Assembly: GCF_004752005.1 (NCBI RefSeq)
Contig: NZ_CP038493.1
Span: 3,000,302 to 3,064,301 of the forward strand
Length of the DNA stretch: 64,000 nucleotides
Direction: 5' to 3'
From: Thalassotalea sp. HSM 43
Lineage (GTDB): Bacteria > Pseudomonadota > Gammaproteobacteria > Enterobacterales > Alteromonadaceae
In this document: positions 8,842 to 18,830 of the stretch, in pieces
Position numbering within the stretch: position 1 is the first letter of the stretch
Layout: each line of letters opens with the position of its first letter
Position numbers and translations under genes: made by a program
The notes under the pieces: model-generated
Databases searched by the model: none
Told to the model about the DNA's origin: nothing
Seen by the model: only the letters and a program-made list of their open reading frames with translations

Positions 8842-8949
8842 AGCAACCTCTTGTAAGATTCCCGTTACGGGAATTCCTGTTGTATATATATTTTTTTATC
8901 GTTAATTACGCTTGAGAGCTTTATTTATAAACTTATTTGTAGATAATAG

Positions 8950-8965
8950 TCAAACGCTTGTTTGA
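8950..8965. promoter_or_regulatory. PsrA-like operator
   Basis: TCAAACGCTTGTTTGA has 6-bp inverted arms (TCAAAC / GTTTGA) around GCTT and fits the published PsrA pattern (CAAAC-N2-4-GTTTG). PsrA is a fatty-acid-responsive TetR-type repressor, and etf genes belong to its regulon in several gammaproteobacteria. The site lies between etfB (start 8841) and the ETF dehydrogenase (start 9189), so it could control both. The rest of the 347-base spacer is AT-rich with no other clear signal. Confidence 0.6.
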
Positions 8966-9188
8966 ATTTACTGTTTAAAGTGATTGTTCAAACGTATGTA
9001 AAAGTTGCCGGAAAGACTACTAACTGGCCGTTCAAAGGTCAATGGCAAATTGACCTTTCTATGATAAATGGCAATATTAATGCCCATTATGCATAGGTTT
9101 TACACCGCATAAGTGCTATAAATAATGCATTAAAATTTGATAAGCCTTGTTAAAAAGGTAACAGAAATAAAAGCTTAAGGGGATTAGC

Positions 9189-10838
9189 GTGGAACGTGAA
9201 TCTATGGAATTTGATGTTGTGATAGTTGGCGCAGGCCCATCAGGATTATCAACAGCATGTAAATTAATGCAAATGGCACAAGAAAAAGACCAAGAATTAA
9301 TGGTTTGTGTCGTCGAAAAAGGCTCCGAAGTGGGCGCTCATATTCTTTCTGGTGCGGTTTTCGAACCTCGCTCCATGAATGAATTGTTCCCTAACTGGCA
9401 AGAACTTGGTGCACCATTAAATACCAAGGTCACCGGTGATGATATTTATTTACTTAACGATGCCAATAAAGGTACTAAGTTACCGGGTATTGCGGTACCA
9501 AAAACAATGCACAATGAAGGCAATTATATTGTCTCTATGGGTAATGTATGTCGTTGGTTGGCAGAGCAAGCGGAAAGCATGGGCGTTGAGATCTTCCCTG
9601 GCTTCCCAGCCCAAGAGCTGATCATTGAAGACGGCAAGGTTGCTGGTGTTGTTACTGGTGACATGGGATTAGATAGCGAAGGCAACCAGAAAGACTCTTA
9701 CATGCCGGGTATGGAGCTTCGTGCTAAATACACGGTGTTTGCCGAAGGCTGTCGTGGTCACTTAGGTAAGCAACTTATTAAAGAATTTAATCTTGATGCC
9801 GATAAATCACCACAACATTATGGTATCGGTTTTAAAGAAATTTGGGATATCGATCCTGAAAAGCATCAAGAAGGTTTGGTTGTGCATTCGGCAGGTTGGC
9901 CGCTAGAAAGTGACACGACCGGCGGTGGTTACTTATATCACGCAGAAAACAATCAAGTGTTTGTTGGTTTGATTATTGACCTTAATTATTCAAATCCGCA
10001 TCTTAGCCCGTTTGATGAATTTCAACGCTTAAAACATCATCCAAAATATGCCCAGTATCTTGAAGGCGGCAAACGTGTTTCTTACGGTGCTCGTGCTATT
10101 GCCAAAGGTGGCTTTAACTCATTACCGAAAATGACCATGCCTGGTGGCTTATTGGTAGGTTGTGATGCTGGTACGATTAACTTCGCGAAGATCAAAGGCA
10201 ATCACACCGCAATGAAGTCAGGTATGCTGGCGGCGGAAACGATATTTGAAGCACTAGCAGCAGACGATCAAGGCGGTAATGACTTAACAGCCTTTACTGA
10301 TAAGTTTAAAGACTCTTGGTTGTATGATGAGTTATTTAATACTCGTAACTTTGGTGCGGTGATGCATAAACTCGGCACATTCTGGGGGGGTGCATACAAT
10401 ACCCTAGATCAAAATATCTTCGGTGGTAAATTACCATTTGAATTTAAAGATGACAGTTTTGATCACGAGCAATTAAAGCTGGCCAGTGAAAGTCAAAAAA
10501 TTGATTATCCAAAACCGGATGGCGTGTTGAGTTTTGATAAGCTTAGCAGCGTATTCTTATCTAATACCAACCACGAAGAAGAGCAGCCATGCCACTTGAA
10601 GTTGGCAGATAAAGACATCCCAATTAAAGTCAACTTGGGTAAGTATGACGAACCAGCGCAGCGTTATTGTCCAGCCGGTGTCTATGAGATTTCCGAAGAT
10701 GAAGCCGGAGAAAAACAATTTGTGATTAATTCACAAAACTGTGTGCACTGTAAAACCTGTGATATTAAAGACCCAAGTCAAAATATTACCTGGGTTACAC
10801 CAGAAGGTACTGGCGGCCCGAACTACCCTAACATGTAG
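9189..10838 (+). CDS. etfD: Electron transfer flavoprotein-ubiquinone oxidoreductase
   Basis: A 549-residue membrane-associated flavoprotein that takes electrons from reduced ETF and delivers them to ubiquinone. An N-terminal Rossmann FAD motif (VVIVGAGPSGLSTA, about 11-24), the family block EKGSEVGAHILSGAVFEP, and a C-terminal 4Fe-4S region (YCPAGVYE, NCVHCKTCDIKDPSQNITW) are visible. The GTG start is supported by AAGGGG six bases upstream; an in-frame ATG lies eight codons later. It is functionally paired with etfBA across the divergent promoter region. Confidence 0.96.
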   Translation: MERESMEFDVVIVGAGPSGLSTACKLMQMAQEKDQELMVCVVEKGSEVGAHILSGAVFEPRSMNELFPNWQELGAPLNTKVTGDDIYLLNDANKGTKLPGIAVPKTMHNEGNYIVSMGNVCRWLAEQAESMGVEIFPGFPAQELIIEDGKVAGVVTGDMGLDSEGNQKDSYMPGMELRAKYTVFAEGCRGHLGKQLIKEFNLDADKSPQHYGIGFKEIWDIDPEKHQEGLVVHSAGWPLESDTTGGGYLYHAENNQVFVGLIIDLNYSNPHLSPFDEFQRLKHHPKYAQYLEGGKRVSYGARAIAKGGFNSLPKMTMPGGLLVGCDAGTINFAKIKGNHTAMKSGMLAAETIFEALAADDQGGNDLTAFTDKFKDSWLYDELFNTRNFGAVMHKLGTFWGGAYNTLDQNIFGGKLPFEFKDDSFDHEQLKLASESQKIDYPKPDGVLSFDKLSSVFLSNTNHEEEQPCHLKLADKDIPIKVNLGKYDEPAQRYCPAGVYEISEDEAGEKQFVINSQNCVHCKTCDIKDPSQNITWVTPEGTGGPNYPNM

Positions 10839-10913
10839 CAGACAAGCCTAGGTTGTCGTTTACGACGCCTAAGCAGCTATATAAAGCTGCTAGATACAAA
10901 ACACCTTAATAAG

Positions 10914-10938
10914 AAAGCACCTGCAAAGGTGCTTTTTA
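10914..10938 (+). terminator. Intrinsic terminator after the ETF dehydrogenase
   Basis: The stem AAAGCACCT / AGGTGCTTT with a 4-base loop is followed by a T-rich stretch. An 18-base segment beginning GTGCTTTTTATTTGTCAG is repeated in tandem to about 10966, giving a duplicated right arm. Nothing else is recognisable between 10839 and 11129 except a small hairpin at about 10873-10890. Confidence 0.75.
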
Positions 10939-11129
10939 TTTGTCAGGTGCTTTTTATTTGTCAGGCACTTTGTATAGGTCAGCAGGGCAGCGGTTTATTA
11001 ACTAGATGTGGCCGCCGTTAAATCAAACTCAACAATTGTTTAATTGTTTGTTAAATAGCAATTTAGTTGTTTGTTCTAAGGTCATGGTTTGCTATAAGCA
11101 ATATTGAGATAACAACATTGTTTTAAATT

Positions 11130-11273
11130 ATGTCTGAGTTAAATAAAACACGATTGAATGATTTGGCCACCAAAATTATCGATGGCACCGTGACATCAGA
11201 AGAAGAAATGGAATTTCAAACGCTGTACACAAAATATCGCGAGCAATGCGAACAAAGCTCGCCAATATCTTAA
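11130..11273 (+). CDS. Small hypothetical protein (47 residues)
   Basis: An ATG-initiated frame of 47 codons, acidic and helix-prone, beginning MSELNKTRLNDLATKIIDG and containing TSEEEMEFQTLYTKYREQ. The sequence is free of low complexity and looks like a real small protein. The stop is 19 bases before the convergent pdxH stop. No strong ribosome site is visible (AT-rich upstream), which lowers confidence. I do not recognise the family; its start loosely recalls the N-terminal helix of FecR-like anti-sigma proteins, but that is not enough to name it. Confidence 0.5.
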   Translation: MSELNKTRLNDLATKIIDGTVTSEEEMEFQTLYTKYREQCEQSSPIS

Positions 11274-11292
11274 CCAATACCGTTACCCTGTA

Positions 11293-11946
11293 TTACGGAT
11301 GCAACTGGAAGGTTTGCCAGCCGTTTTCGCTTTGTTCAAAGCATAATCTATCGTGTAAGCGATTGGCCCGGCCTTGCCAAAACTCAATGGCATGGGGTTT
11401 GACTCGGTAGCCGCCCCAAAACTCTGGTAACGGCACTTGTTGGCCTTTGAATTTTTCTTCATAACGCGCTTCACGTTGGCTTAATTCATCGGCGTGTTGC
11501 AAGCGTTGGCTTTGCTTTGACGCCCAGGCACCAATCTGGCTGCCGCGTCCACGACTATGAAAATATTGTTGTGACTGTTGTTGTGAGGTTTTTTCAACAA
11601 CGCCTTCAATACGCACTTGACGCTGCAATACGCCCCAATGAAATAATAACGCTACTTTTTGATTTTGTTGCAGTTCTTGCGACTTTCTACTGCCATAGTT
11701 GGTATAAAAAACAAAGCCATCCTGATCGAACGATTTTAATAAAACCATCCGAGAAGAGGGTTGTCCTTCACTATCACAGCTTGATACTGACATTGATTCA
11801 GGTAGTAAAATCCCCGATTTATTAGCGTCTTCAAACCATTGCGAAAACAGTTCGAACGGATTCTTATCCTCAGGTATTGCCGGCAATGGCAATGCCACAC
11901 CTTGGCCAAAGGTAAAGAGGCAACGTATTTTTTCCAGTAGCGTCAT
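11293..11946 (-). CDS. pdxH: Pyridoxamine 5'-phosphate oxidase
   Basis: A 217-residue FMN enzyme that oxidises pyridoxine/pyridoxamine 5'-phosphate to pyridoxal 5'-phosphate. Conserved blocks are PSSRMVLLKSFDQDGFVFYTN, YGSRKSQEL, VALLFHWGVLQRQVRIEG, the PNPOx signature PEFWGGYRVKPHAIEFWQG and the C-terminal RLHDRLCFEQ-W---LHP. The length is typical. The window also holds pdxB (61113), so two vitamin B6 genes are present but unlinked. Confidence 0.96.
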   Translation of the reverse strand: MTLLEKIRCLFTFGQGVALPLPAIPEDKNPFELFSQWFEDANKSGILLPESMSVSSCDSEGQPSSRMVLLKSFDQDGFVFYTNYGSRKSQELQQNQKVALLFHWGVLQRQVRIEGVVEKTSQQQSQQYFHSRGRGSQIGAWASKQSQRLQHADELSQREARYEEKFKGQQVPLPEFWGGYRVKPHAIEFWQGRANRLHDRLCFEQSENGWQTFQLHP

Positions 11947-12332
11947 AATTATCTGTTATTTCCTAATCGAGAGACAAATTGTAGCAATTTATTGATACGC
12001 AAAAAACTCATATTTAGACTATTATTGAGTCGCCTAAATAATCTCTGCGAAAAAATATTTTGTATAGAAATCAGTGGCTAATTATAGTTATGATGGATTT
12101 TAATTTATTCTCAAAAACTATTTACGCTGAATTTAATAGTTTTTAACAATTAATACGTTGTCAGCAAACCTTTAACTGCGTTAATGTTCGCGACACTTAA
12201 AAATAACAATGATCCAAGCGCGGTTATCGATTACGTGCATTTGGACTCACCGATATCACAGCAGTTTTTACTCTAAACTTATCTTGTTTTAAACCAAGAC
12301 TGTTGTATCGAAGAAAACGAAAAGGTTAATCA
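11947..12332. other. Gene-free spacer with no clear element
   Basis: This 386-base AT-rich spacer between divergent pdxH and the M16 protease must hold promoters for both genes. I see no strong palindrome, RNA structure or small gene in it. Confidence 0.5.
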
Positions 12333-15134
12333 ATGAAATCTTTAAAGCCTACTATTCTTGGTCTGTCAGTGTCGTTGGCACTGGGCCTGTCAGGTTGTAC
12401 ATTAACTGATACAACTCAATCTGAAGCCTATGCTCAACAAGCTCAAGCGGCTCAACCAAAAAAATTGACGTATGTTCGTACCGTTGAAGGTATCGAAGAA
12501 TACGCGCTAGAAAATGGCCTGAAAGTACTACTTTTTGCCGATGCATCACAACCAAAAACCTTGGTTAATGTGACTTATCGAGTCGGTTCGGTACACGAAT
12601 ATTATGGTGAAACTGGCATGGCGCACTTACTTGAGCACATGCTATTTAAAGGTTCTGAAAACTACCCGAAGATTGATACGGAATTTAAAAAGCGTGGTAT
12701 GTCGACGAACGCAACGACCTGGTTGGATCGCACCAATTATTTCGAAGTGTTCGATGCCAATGTTGATACATTGCAATGGGCAATCGGTATGGAAGCAGAC
12801 CGTATGGTCAATGCCACGTTTACCGAAGAGCAATTGAAAAGTGAAATGACCGTTGTTCGCAATGAAATGGAGCGTAACGAAAACGATTCTATTCGTATGT
12901 TATTGGCGCGTATGTCATCAACGGCGTTCTTATGGCACAACTACGGTAACTCAACCATAGGTGCTCGTTCAGATGTGGAAAACTTTCCATTTCAGCGTTT
13001 GCGTGAATTCTATAAAAAGCACTATCGTCCAGATAATGCGGTGTTAACCATCGCAGGTCGCTTTGACAAAGAAGCAACCATTAAACATATCGAAGAAAAA
13101 TTTGGTGCCATTAAGAAGCCAAAAACACCAATCCAACCATTGTATACGGTAGAGCCGACACAAGATGGTGAACGTGAAGTAAACCTGCGTCGTGTGGGTG
13201 ATATCCCTTACGTTGGTTTGGCTTATCATACGCCAAGTGGCTTGCACCCTGATGCCGCACCATTGCGTGTATTACAAGAAATCCTTGGCGATTATACTCG
13301 TGGCCGTTTGCAGAAGAAGTTGGTAGAACCTGGTGTTGCCACACAAGCGTTTAATATGAGCTTCATGCTTAAAGATAGTTCGCAATATTTCTTATTCGCC
13401 CAAGGCGAAAAGGGCAAAGATACCAAAGAGATGGAACAGCAACTGATCAGCCTTGTTGAAGACATCGAAAGCAATCCGATTAGTGCAGAAGAAGTAAAAC
13501 TGGCCAAATTAAAGCTAGCCAAACAAGCTGAACAATCGATGCGTGATGTGACTGGTGTTGGTATGGAGTTGTCTGAATATATCGCCAAAGGTGATTATCG
13601 CCAAACATTCTATTTCCGTGATCAAGTCGAAAAAGTTACGGTTGAGCAAGTACAAGCTGCGGCAGAGAAGTACTTTGTCACCTCAAACCGTACCACGGGG
13701 CGTTTTATTCCAACCGAAAAGCCAGTGCGTGCTGAAATACCTGTCGCGCCAAATATGGATGACGTGCTAAAAGATTATAAAGGCAAAGCGGTTATTGCTG
13801 CCGGTGAAGTGTTTGACAACACCGTGACAAATATTAAGCAACGCTTACAAACCATAGAATGGCAAGAAGGTACCAAGGTTAACGTGTATCCGAAGCAGTT
13901 ACGTGGTGAAGAAGTTATCATTACCATGCATTTGCCATCCGGTACAGCGCAAACCTTGGCTAACCAAAGTCAGGCTATCGGCTTTGTTGGCGCGCTGATT
14001 AAATTAGGCAACAGCAATTACAGCAAAGAGCAAATAGCCACCAAACTGGATGAGTTAAAAAGCTCTATCTCTATCGGTACCGGTGCTGGTTCAACCAACA
14101 TCAATATCAAAACTGATAAAACCAATTTACAACAAACCGTCGCCTTTTTAGGTGAACTATTAGCGGCGCCGACCTTCCCTGATAAAGAGCTTGAGGTTAT
14201 TCGTCGTTCAAGCATCGCCGGTATCGAAGCGCAACGTAACGATCCGCAGGCTATCGCCTCGAACAGCTTCCGTAAAACCTTATACAACTACCCGAAAGGC
14301 CATCCGAAAGCCTATATGGAATTAGATGAGCAAATCGCTAAAATCAAAGAAGTGAATTCAGCTCAATTAAAAGACCTGTATAAGACACATTTTAATATCA
14401 ATAACGGTCATATCACTGTGGTTGGCGACGTCGATGCCGAGCAGATCTCTGCCGAGCTGCATCAAGTATTAGCGCCGTACACCAATGACACACCATACGA
14501 ACATATGGCGACAGACTTAAAAGATATTGAAGGTGCTGAAGTTAAAACGGAAACGCCAGATAAAGCCAATGCTCAGCTTTACATCATCAACCCGGTTCAG
14601 ATGAATGTTAAAGATGAGGATTACATTGCATTGAGTATCGCCAATAGCATTTTTGGTGGTGACCCATTCACCTCACGTATCGGTGCTCGCATTCGTGTTA
14701 AAGAAGGTTACAGCTATTCTGTTGGTGCAGGTCTGCAAGCTAACATGTTGGACCAAACCGGTATCTTCTATGCTGTGGCTATTTCAGCACCAGAAAACAT
14801 GGAAGCGGTAATCGCCGCCTTTAATGAAGAAGTTCAAAAAGTGGTTGCCGATGGGTTCACCGATGAAGAGCTTGAACGCGCTGTAAAAGGGTTTATCAGT
14901 AACCGTACACGTTCTTGGGCAAGTGATGCAGCCATCGCTGGTGTGATTAACAACTCGAGTAAAGCAAAGGTTGATCTTGCGTTTTATGATGAGCAGATCG
15001 CACAAGTTAACGCGTTAACCAAAGAAGACGTGCAGCAAGCCTTTATTAAATATATTGGTAAGTTAGATTACAACGTATTTACTGCCGGTGATTTTGCCAA
15101 AGTTAAGCAACAAGCTGCGCAAGATACTGAGTAA
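12333..15134 (+). CDS. M16 family zinc metallopeptidase, lipoprotein
   Basis: A 933-residue pitrilysin/insulinase-type protease. The signal peptide ends in a lipobox (LALGLSGC), predicting lipid attachment at Cys22 and a periplasmic or outer-membrane location. The inverted zinc motif HLLEH is in GMAHLLEHMLFKGSENYP (about residue 95), with the downstream glutamate in the EEQLKSEMTVVRNEMERNEN region. The protein contains two tandem M16 halves, and the second half (about 500-930) lacks the zinc motif, as is usual. Substrates are unknown; the family degrades peptides. It stands alone and ends at a bidirectional terminator. Confidence 0.92.
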   Translation: MKSLKPTILGLSVSLALGLSGCTLTDTTQSEAYAQQAQAAQPKKLTYVRTVEGIEEYALENGLKVLLFADASQPKTLVNVTYRVGSVHEYYGETGMAHLLEHMLFKGSENYPKIDTEFKKRGMSTNATTWLDRTNYFEVFDANVDTLQWAIGMEADRMVNATFTEEQLKSEMTVVRNEMERNENDSIRMLLARMSSTAFLWHNYGNSTIGARSDVENFPFQRLREFYKKHYRPDNAVLTIAGRFDKEATIKHIEEKFGAIKKPKTPIQPLYTVEPTQDGEREVNLRRVGDIPYVGLAYHTPSGLHPDAAPLRVLQEILGDYTRGRLQKKLVEPGVATQAFNMSFMLKDSSQYFLFAQGEKGKDTKEMEQQLISLVEDIESNPISAEEVKLAKLKLAKQAEQSMRDVTGVGMELSEYIAKGDYRQTFYFRDQVEKVTVEQVQAAAEKYFVTSNRTTGRFIPTEKPVRAEIPVAPNMDDVLKDYKGKAVIAAGEVFDNTVTNIKQRLQTIEWQEGTKVNVYPKQLRGEEVIITMHLPSGTAQTLANQSQAIGFVGALIKLGNSNYSKEQIATKLDELKSSISIGTGAGSTNINIKTDKTNLQQTVAFLGELLAAPTFPDKELEVIRRSSIAGIEAQRNDPQAIASNSFRKTLYNYPKGHPKAYMELDEQIAKIKEVNSAQLKDLYKTHFNINNGHITVVGDVDAEQISAELHQVLAPYTNDTPYEHMATDLKDIEGAEVKTETPDKANAQLYIINPVQMNVKDEDYIALSIANSIFGGDPFTSRIGARIRVKEGYSYSVGAGLQANMLDQTGIFYAVAISAPENMEAVIAAFNEEVQKVVADGFTDEELERAVKGFISNRTRSWASDAAIAGVINNSSKAKVDLAFYDEQIAQVNALTKEDVQQAFIKYIGKLDYNVFTAGDFAKVKQQAAQDTE

Positions 15135-15181
15135 CACGCTAAACCATAAGCTTGCCCCAAAGCATATCCAAATCGGATAAT

Positions 15182-15208
15182 AAAAAACGCCCAGCAGGGC
15201 GTTTTTTT
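15182..15208 (+). terminator. Bidirectional intrinsic terminator
   Basis: The stem AACGCCC / GGGCGTT with an AGCA loop is flanked by A-run and T-run. It lies between the convergent M16 protease and nadE genes and can serve both. Confidence 0.85.
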
Positions 15209-15243
15209 ATGGCTCAATACAGCCGTTTAGCGAGTTAGGCACC

Positions 15244-16074
15244 TTAATCGTAAATGGTTGGGATCGGCTGACGTTTATGTTGGGTTTTCAAGTAGATGTT
15301 GATCAGTGTTTGTTCAACATTGTCTGCCACATCTTTGCCCTCTAAGAAATCGTCGATTTGATCATAGCTAAGACCTAATGCGGTTTCATCGGGTTTACCA
15401 GGCTCTAATTCTTCCAAATCCGCCGTAGGCGCTTTGGTGATTAATTTTTCTGGCGCCCCAAGTGCACTAGCAAGTTGACGAACTTGGCGCTTGCTTAAGC
15501 CAAACAGAGGTACCATATCACAAGCCCCGTCACCCCATTTGGTATAAAAGCCAGTGATGTTTTCCGCACTGTGGTCGGTGCCAATAACCAAACCACCTAA
15601 AATACCAGCTAAGTGATATTGCATCACCATACGAGAGCGGGCTTTAACATTACCTTTAGAAAAATCGAGGCGATGGTTATCTGCTTGCAGCAACCCTTGT
15701 TGCTCTAGCACGCTAACGGCTTCTTGATGAATACCGTCTGCGCCAGCCATGATATTGGTCGAAACTTGCACGCTAGGTTCAATGAATTTCAACGCCATTT
15801 GCGCATCATCTTCATCGGCTTGCACGTCATAAGGCAGGCGTACAGCGATAAACTTGTAGCCACCACCATGCTCTGCATTAAGTTCATTTATGGCAAGTTG
15901 TGCAAGGCGACCACAGGTCGATGAGTCTACGCCGCCACTGATCCCCAAAATAAGATGGTTTAATCCTGATGCGACTAATTGTTCTTTAATGAAATTGACG
16001 CGACGAGTAATTTCCATTTTCGCATCAATTGTTGGCAACACTTTCATTTCGTTGATAATTGCCTGGCGGTTCAT
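15244..16074 (-). CDS. nadE: Ammonia-dependent NAD synthetase
   Basis: A 276-residue NH3-dependent NAD+ synthetase, the last step of NAD biosynthesis, making NAD from nicotinate adenine dinucleotide, ATP and ammonia. The PP-loop [50 protein letters not shown] and [19 protein letters not shown] are all present. There is no glutaminase domain. The frame opens at a TTG at 16086, but the ATG at 16074 has GAGG six bases upstream and matches the E. coli length. Divergent from glnB. Confidence 0.96.
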   Translation of the reverse strand: MNRQAIINEMKVLPTIDAKMEITRRVNFIKEQLVASGLNHLILGISGGVDSSTCGRLAQLAINELNAEHGGGYKFIAVRLPYDVQADEDDAQMALKFIEPSVQVSTNIMAGADGIHQEAVSVLEQQGLLQADNHRLDFSKGNVKARSRMVMQYHLAGILGGLVIGTDHSAENITGFYTKWGDGACDMVPLFGLSKRQVRQLASALGAPEKLITKAPTADLEELEPGKPDETALGLSYDQIDDFLEGKDVADNVEQTLINIYLKTQHKRQPIPTIYD

Positions 16075-16148
16075 ACGCAACCTCAATCCCGAAGAAAAAA
16101 AGCTAGTTTAACAACACGCTTTTAAATTTGCGAATGAATACAGTTTAA

Positions 16149-16607
<459 letters not shown>

Positions 16608-16631
16608 AATATCTGTGATGTTTTATCATTT

Positions 16632-16661
16632 AAAAAAAGGATCCACTCAGGGTCCTTTTTT
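16632..16661 (+). terminator. Intrinsic terminator after glnB
   Basis: AAAAAAGGATCC and GGGTCCTTTTTT form a 12-bp stem with one wobble around a 5-base loop, ending in a T6 run 24 bases after the glnB stop. Confidence 0.85.
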
Positions 16662-16817
16662 GATCGCCAACAATAAATCTTGCCATGCAATAGGCTAATT
16701 TCCTTTACCGAACCTGTCTTTTAGTAATTTTTGTATTAATATCAGAATGGTAGAACATCTGCTTATGGCTTCTGTTGGCTATGATTAAGGCGTTGATATT
16801 GGTTTTGGAGTAAGACA

Positions 16818-17741
16818 ATGAATAACAAACACTCAGCTGAGGATATTGCCCCCCCAACCGAGCCTGATTTCGTGGTCGATACCCATAACGGTGTCAGTGA
16901 AGTCAATAAGTTCCGCATTAGTATCGGCGAGCAACATGCCAGCAAAACCGCCAATAGAGACATTGTCAGCGTCGAAGAACCTTTGCAAATAAACCTAATT
17001 TGGCAAGATAGTGACAATGAAAGCCAAGAAAAGGAATTTACCATTACCATGCGCACCCCAGGTAATGACCCGCAATTGGCAATAGGCTTGTTAAACAGTG
17101 AAGGGATTATCAGCCGCGCCGAGCATATCGTCAGTGCCACACACCAAGATAATGGCGAACAGCAAAGCGCCAACCAAATTGATGTTGAACTCGCCGCTGG
17201 TATCGTACCGGATTGGGGACAATATCAACGCCACCTAACCATGCAATCAAGTTGCGGTATCTGTGGCAAAACCTCATTGCAATCATTGGAACTGAAAAGC
17301 CCACCTAAATTAGATGCCGATCCGGCGTGGCTTGATATTAATACCGTATTGGCATTAAGCGATAGCATGCGCAAACAACAAGTGCAGTTTCAAAAAACAG
17401 GCGGGGTTCATGCTGTTGGCTTATTTAGTGAAGATGGCGAATTGGTATTGCTAAAAGAAGATGTCGGCCGCCATAACGCCATGGATAAATTGATTGGCGC
17501 GTCCTTGTATCTGCCCGCCACCCAACAATCAAGTAAACGTGTGGTGGTTTTAAGCGGGCGCATCAGTTTTGAATTGGTGCAAAAAGCCCTTATGGCGAGT
17601 TTCCCGGTGATTGTCGCTGTTGGTGCACCATCATCTCTGGCGATATCCGTGGCTCAACGTTTTAATATCACCTTGATCGGTTTTGTCTCGGGCAAAGGCT
17701 TTAATGTCTATCATGGTGGATGGCGCCTCAAAGGCGTGTAA
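16818..17741 (+). CDS. fdhD: Formate dehydrogenase accessory sulfurtransferase FdhD
   Basis: A 307-residue FdhD, which carries sulfur from the cysteine desulfurase to the molybdenum/tungsten cofactor of formate dehydrogenase. The sulfur-relay motif CGICGK is present (about residue 149 in SSCGICGKTS), along with the family blocks TMRTPGNDPQLAIGLLNSEG, GGVHAVGLFSEDGELVLLKEDVGRHNAMDKLIG and SGRISFELVQKAL. It has GGAG seven bases before the ATG. It is the first gene of the formate dehydrogenase island; 282 bases separate it from tupA, so it may have its own transcript. Confidence 0.95.
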   Translation: MNNKHSAEDIAPPTEPDFVVDTHNGVSEVNKFRISIGEQHASKTANRDIVSVEEPLQINLIWQDSDNESQEKEFTITMRTPGNDPQLAIGLLNSEGIISRAEHIVSATHQDNGEQQSANQIDVELAAGIVPDWGQYQRHLTMQSSCGICGKTSLQSLELKSPPKLDADPAWLDINTVLALSDSMRKQQVQFQKTGGVHAVGLFSEDGELVLLKEDVGRHNAMDKLIGASLYLPATQQSSKRVVVLSGRISFELVQKALMASFPVIVAVGAPSSLAISVAQRFNITLIGFVSGKGFNVYHGGWRLKGV

Positions 17742-18023
17742 TATTGTCGTTCATAGCTAACCTCAGCCATATTAAACCTCAGCCATATTTAGTCACATCA
17801 AAAACACATCGCCAGACTCGTTATTCAGTTATTGGCTAGGTGCGTTAACCGCTGCTGTTTGCACAACTTGTAGCATCTTTGCATCCCTTTCACCTTGGTT
17901 ATCTTGTTACGCCACAGAAAAACGTCATGGTTTTTGCAATTTAATCGCTGCCTATCATACTTAAGCCATTAACTTCTTACCCAGAATCATCATTAGGTGG
18001 TTGGAAAATAACAGAAAAGGGGC

Positions 18024-18830
18024 GTGGCTTTGGCTAAAGTTTTAGCATTTGTATGGCTTGGTTGGTTGCTTACAATGCCTGCGATGGCGCAACAAATTAT
18101 AAAAATGGCCACCACCACCAGTACTGAAAACTCCGGTTTATTGTCGTATATATTGCCTATTTTTGAACAGCAAAGTGGTTACAAGGTTCATGTCATCGCC
18201 ACCGGCTCCGGTAATGCCTTGCGTTTGGCGCGCGCTGGTGATGTTGATGTGGTAATGACCCATGCGCCAGAAGCCGAAAAGCAATTTCTCGCCCAAGGGT
18301 ATGGCATCTCGGCTCGGCGCTTCATGGAGAATGACTTTATTATTGTCGGCCCCGATGATGATCCTGCGGGTATTGCTAATGTCGCCAGCCCTGAGCAGGC
18401 TTTTCAATGGATTGCCAAGCAAAATGCCTTGTTTATTTCTCGAGGTGATGACTCTGGAACAGAGCAAAAAGAGTTACAAATATGGCAACGCTCCGGTGTC
18501 TCAAATCAATTTGAAAACTATAAAGCCGTTGGTCAAGGGATGGGCAAAACCTTAATGATGGCTGACTCAATGCAGGCTTATGCCCTGAGTGATCGTGGTA
18601 CCTTTATCACCTATCGCGATAAATTGAGCTTGTCGATTATTTATCAAGGCGGGATAAGCCTTGCCAACCCGTACCAAATCATTCTCCTTAATCAACAAAA
18701 GTACCCCGAATTAAACCACCAAGGCGCCAAGCGTCTTAGCGATTGGCTAATTGGTGAAACTGGCCAGCAGTTAATCAATAACTATACGGTTAAAGGTCAG
18801 CAGTTATTTAAGGCAAATTACAGCGAATGA
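18024..18830 (+). CDS. tupA: Tungstate ABC transporter substrate-binding protein
   Basis: A 268-residue periplasmic binding protein with an N-terminal signal peptide (cleavage near AMA-QQ, about residue 22). The mature start IIKMATTTSTENSG carries the TTTSTENSG oxyanion motif of TupA proteins, followed by ATGSGNALRLARAGDVDVVMTHAP and ISRGDDSGTEQKE. This pattern separates TupA from the molybdate protein ModA. The start is GTG with an AAAAGGGG ribosome site just upstream. Its stop overlaps the tupB start (ATGA). Location before molybdopterin genes and formate dehydrogenase suggests it feeds tungsten to that enzyme. Confidence 0.88.
   Translation: MALAKVLAFVWLGWLLTMPAMAQQIIKMATTTSTENSGLLSYILPIFEQQSGYKVHVIATGSGNALRLARAGDVDVVMTHAPEAEKQFLAQGYGISARRFMENDFIIVGPDDDPAGIANVASPEQAFQWIAKQNALFISRGDDSGTEQKELQIWQRSGVSNQFENYKAVGQGMGKTLMMADSMQAYALSDRGTFITYRDKLSLSIIYQGGISLANPYQIILLNQQKYPELNHQGAKRLSDWLIGETGQQLINNYTVKGQQLFKANYSE

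Noticed and set aside
13292-13588. Antisense frames across the M16 protease gene
   Set aside because: No ribosome sites or domain patterns; explained by codon bias of the real gene.
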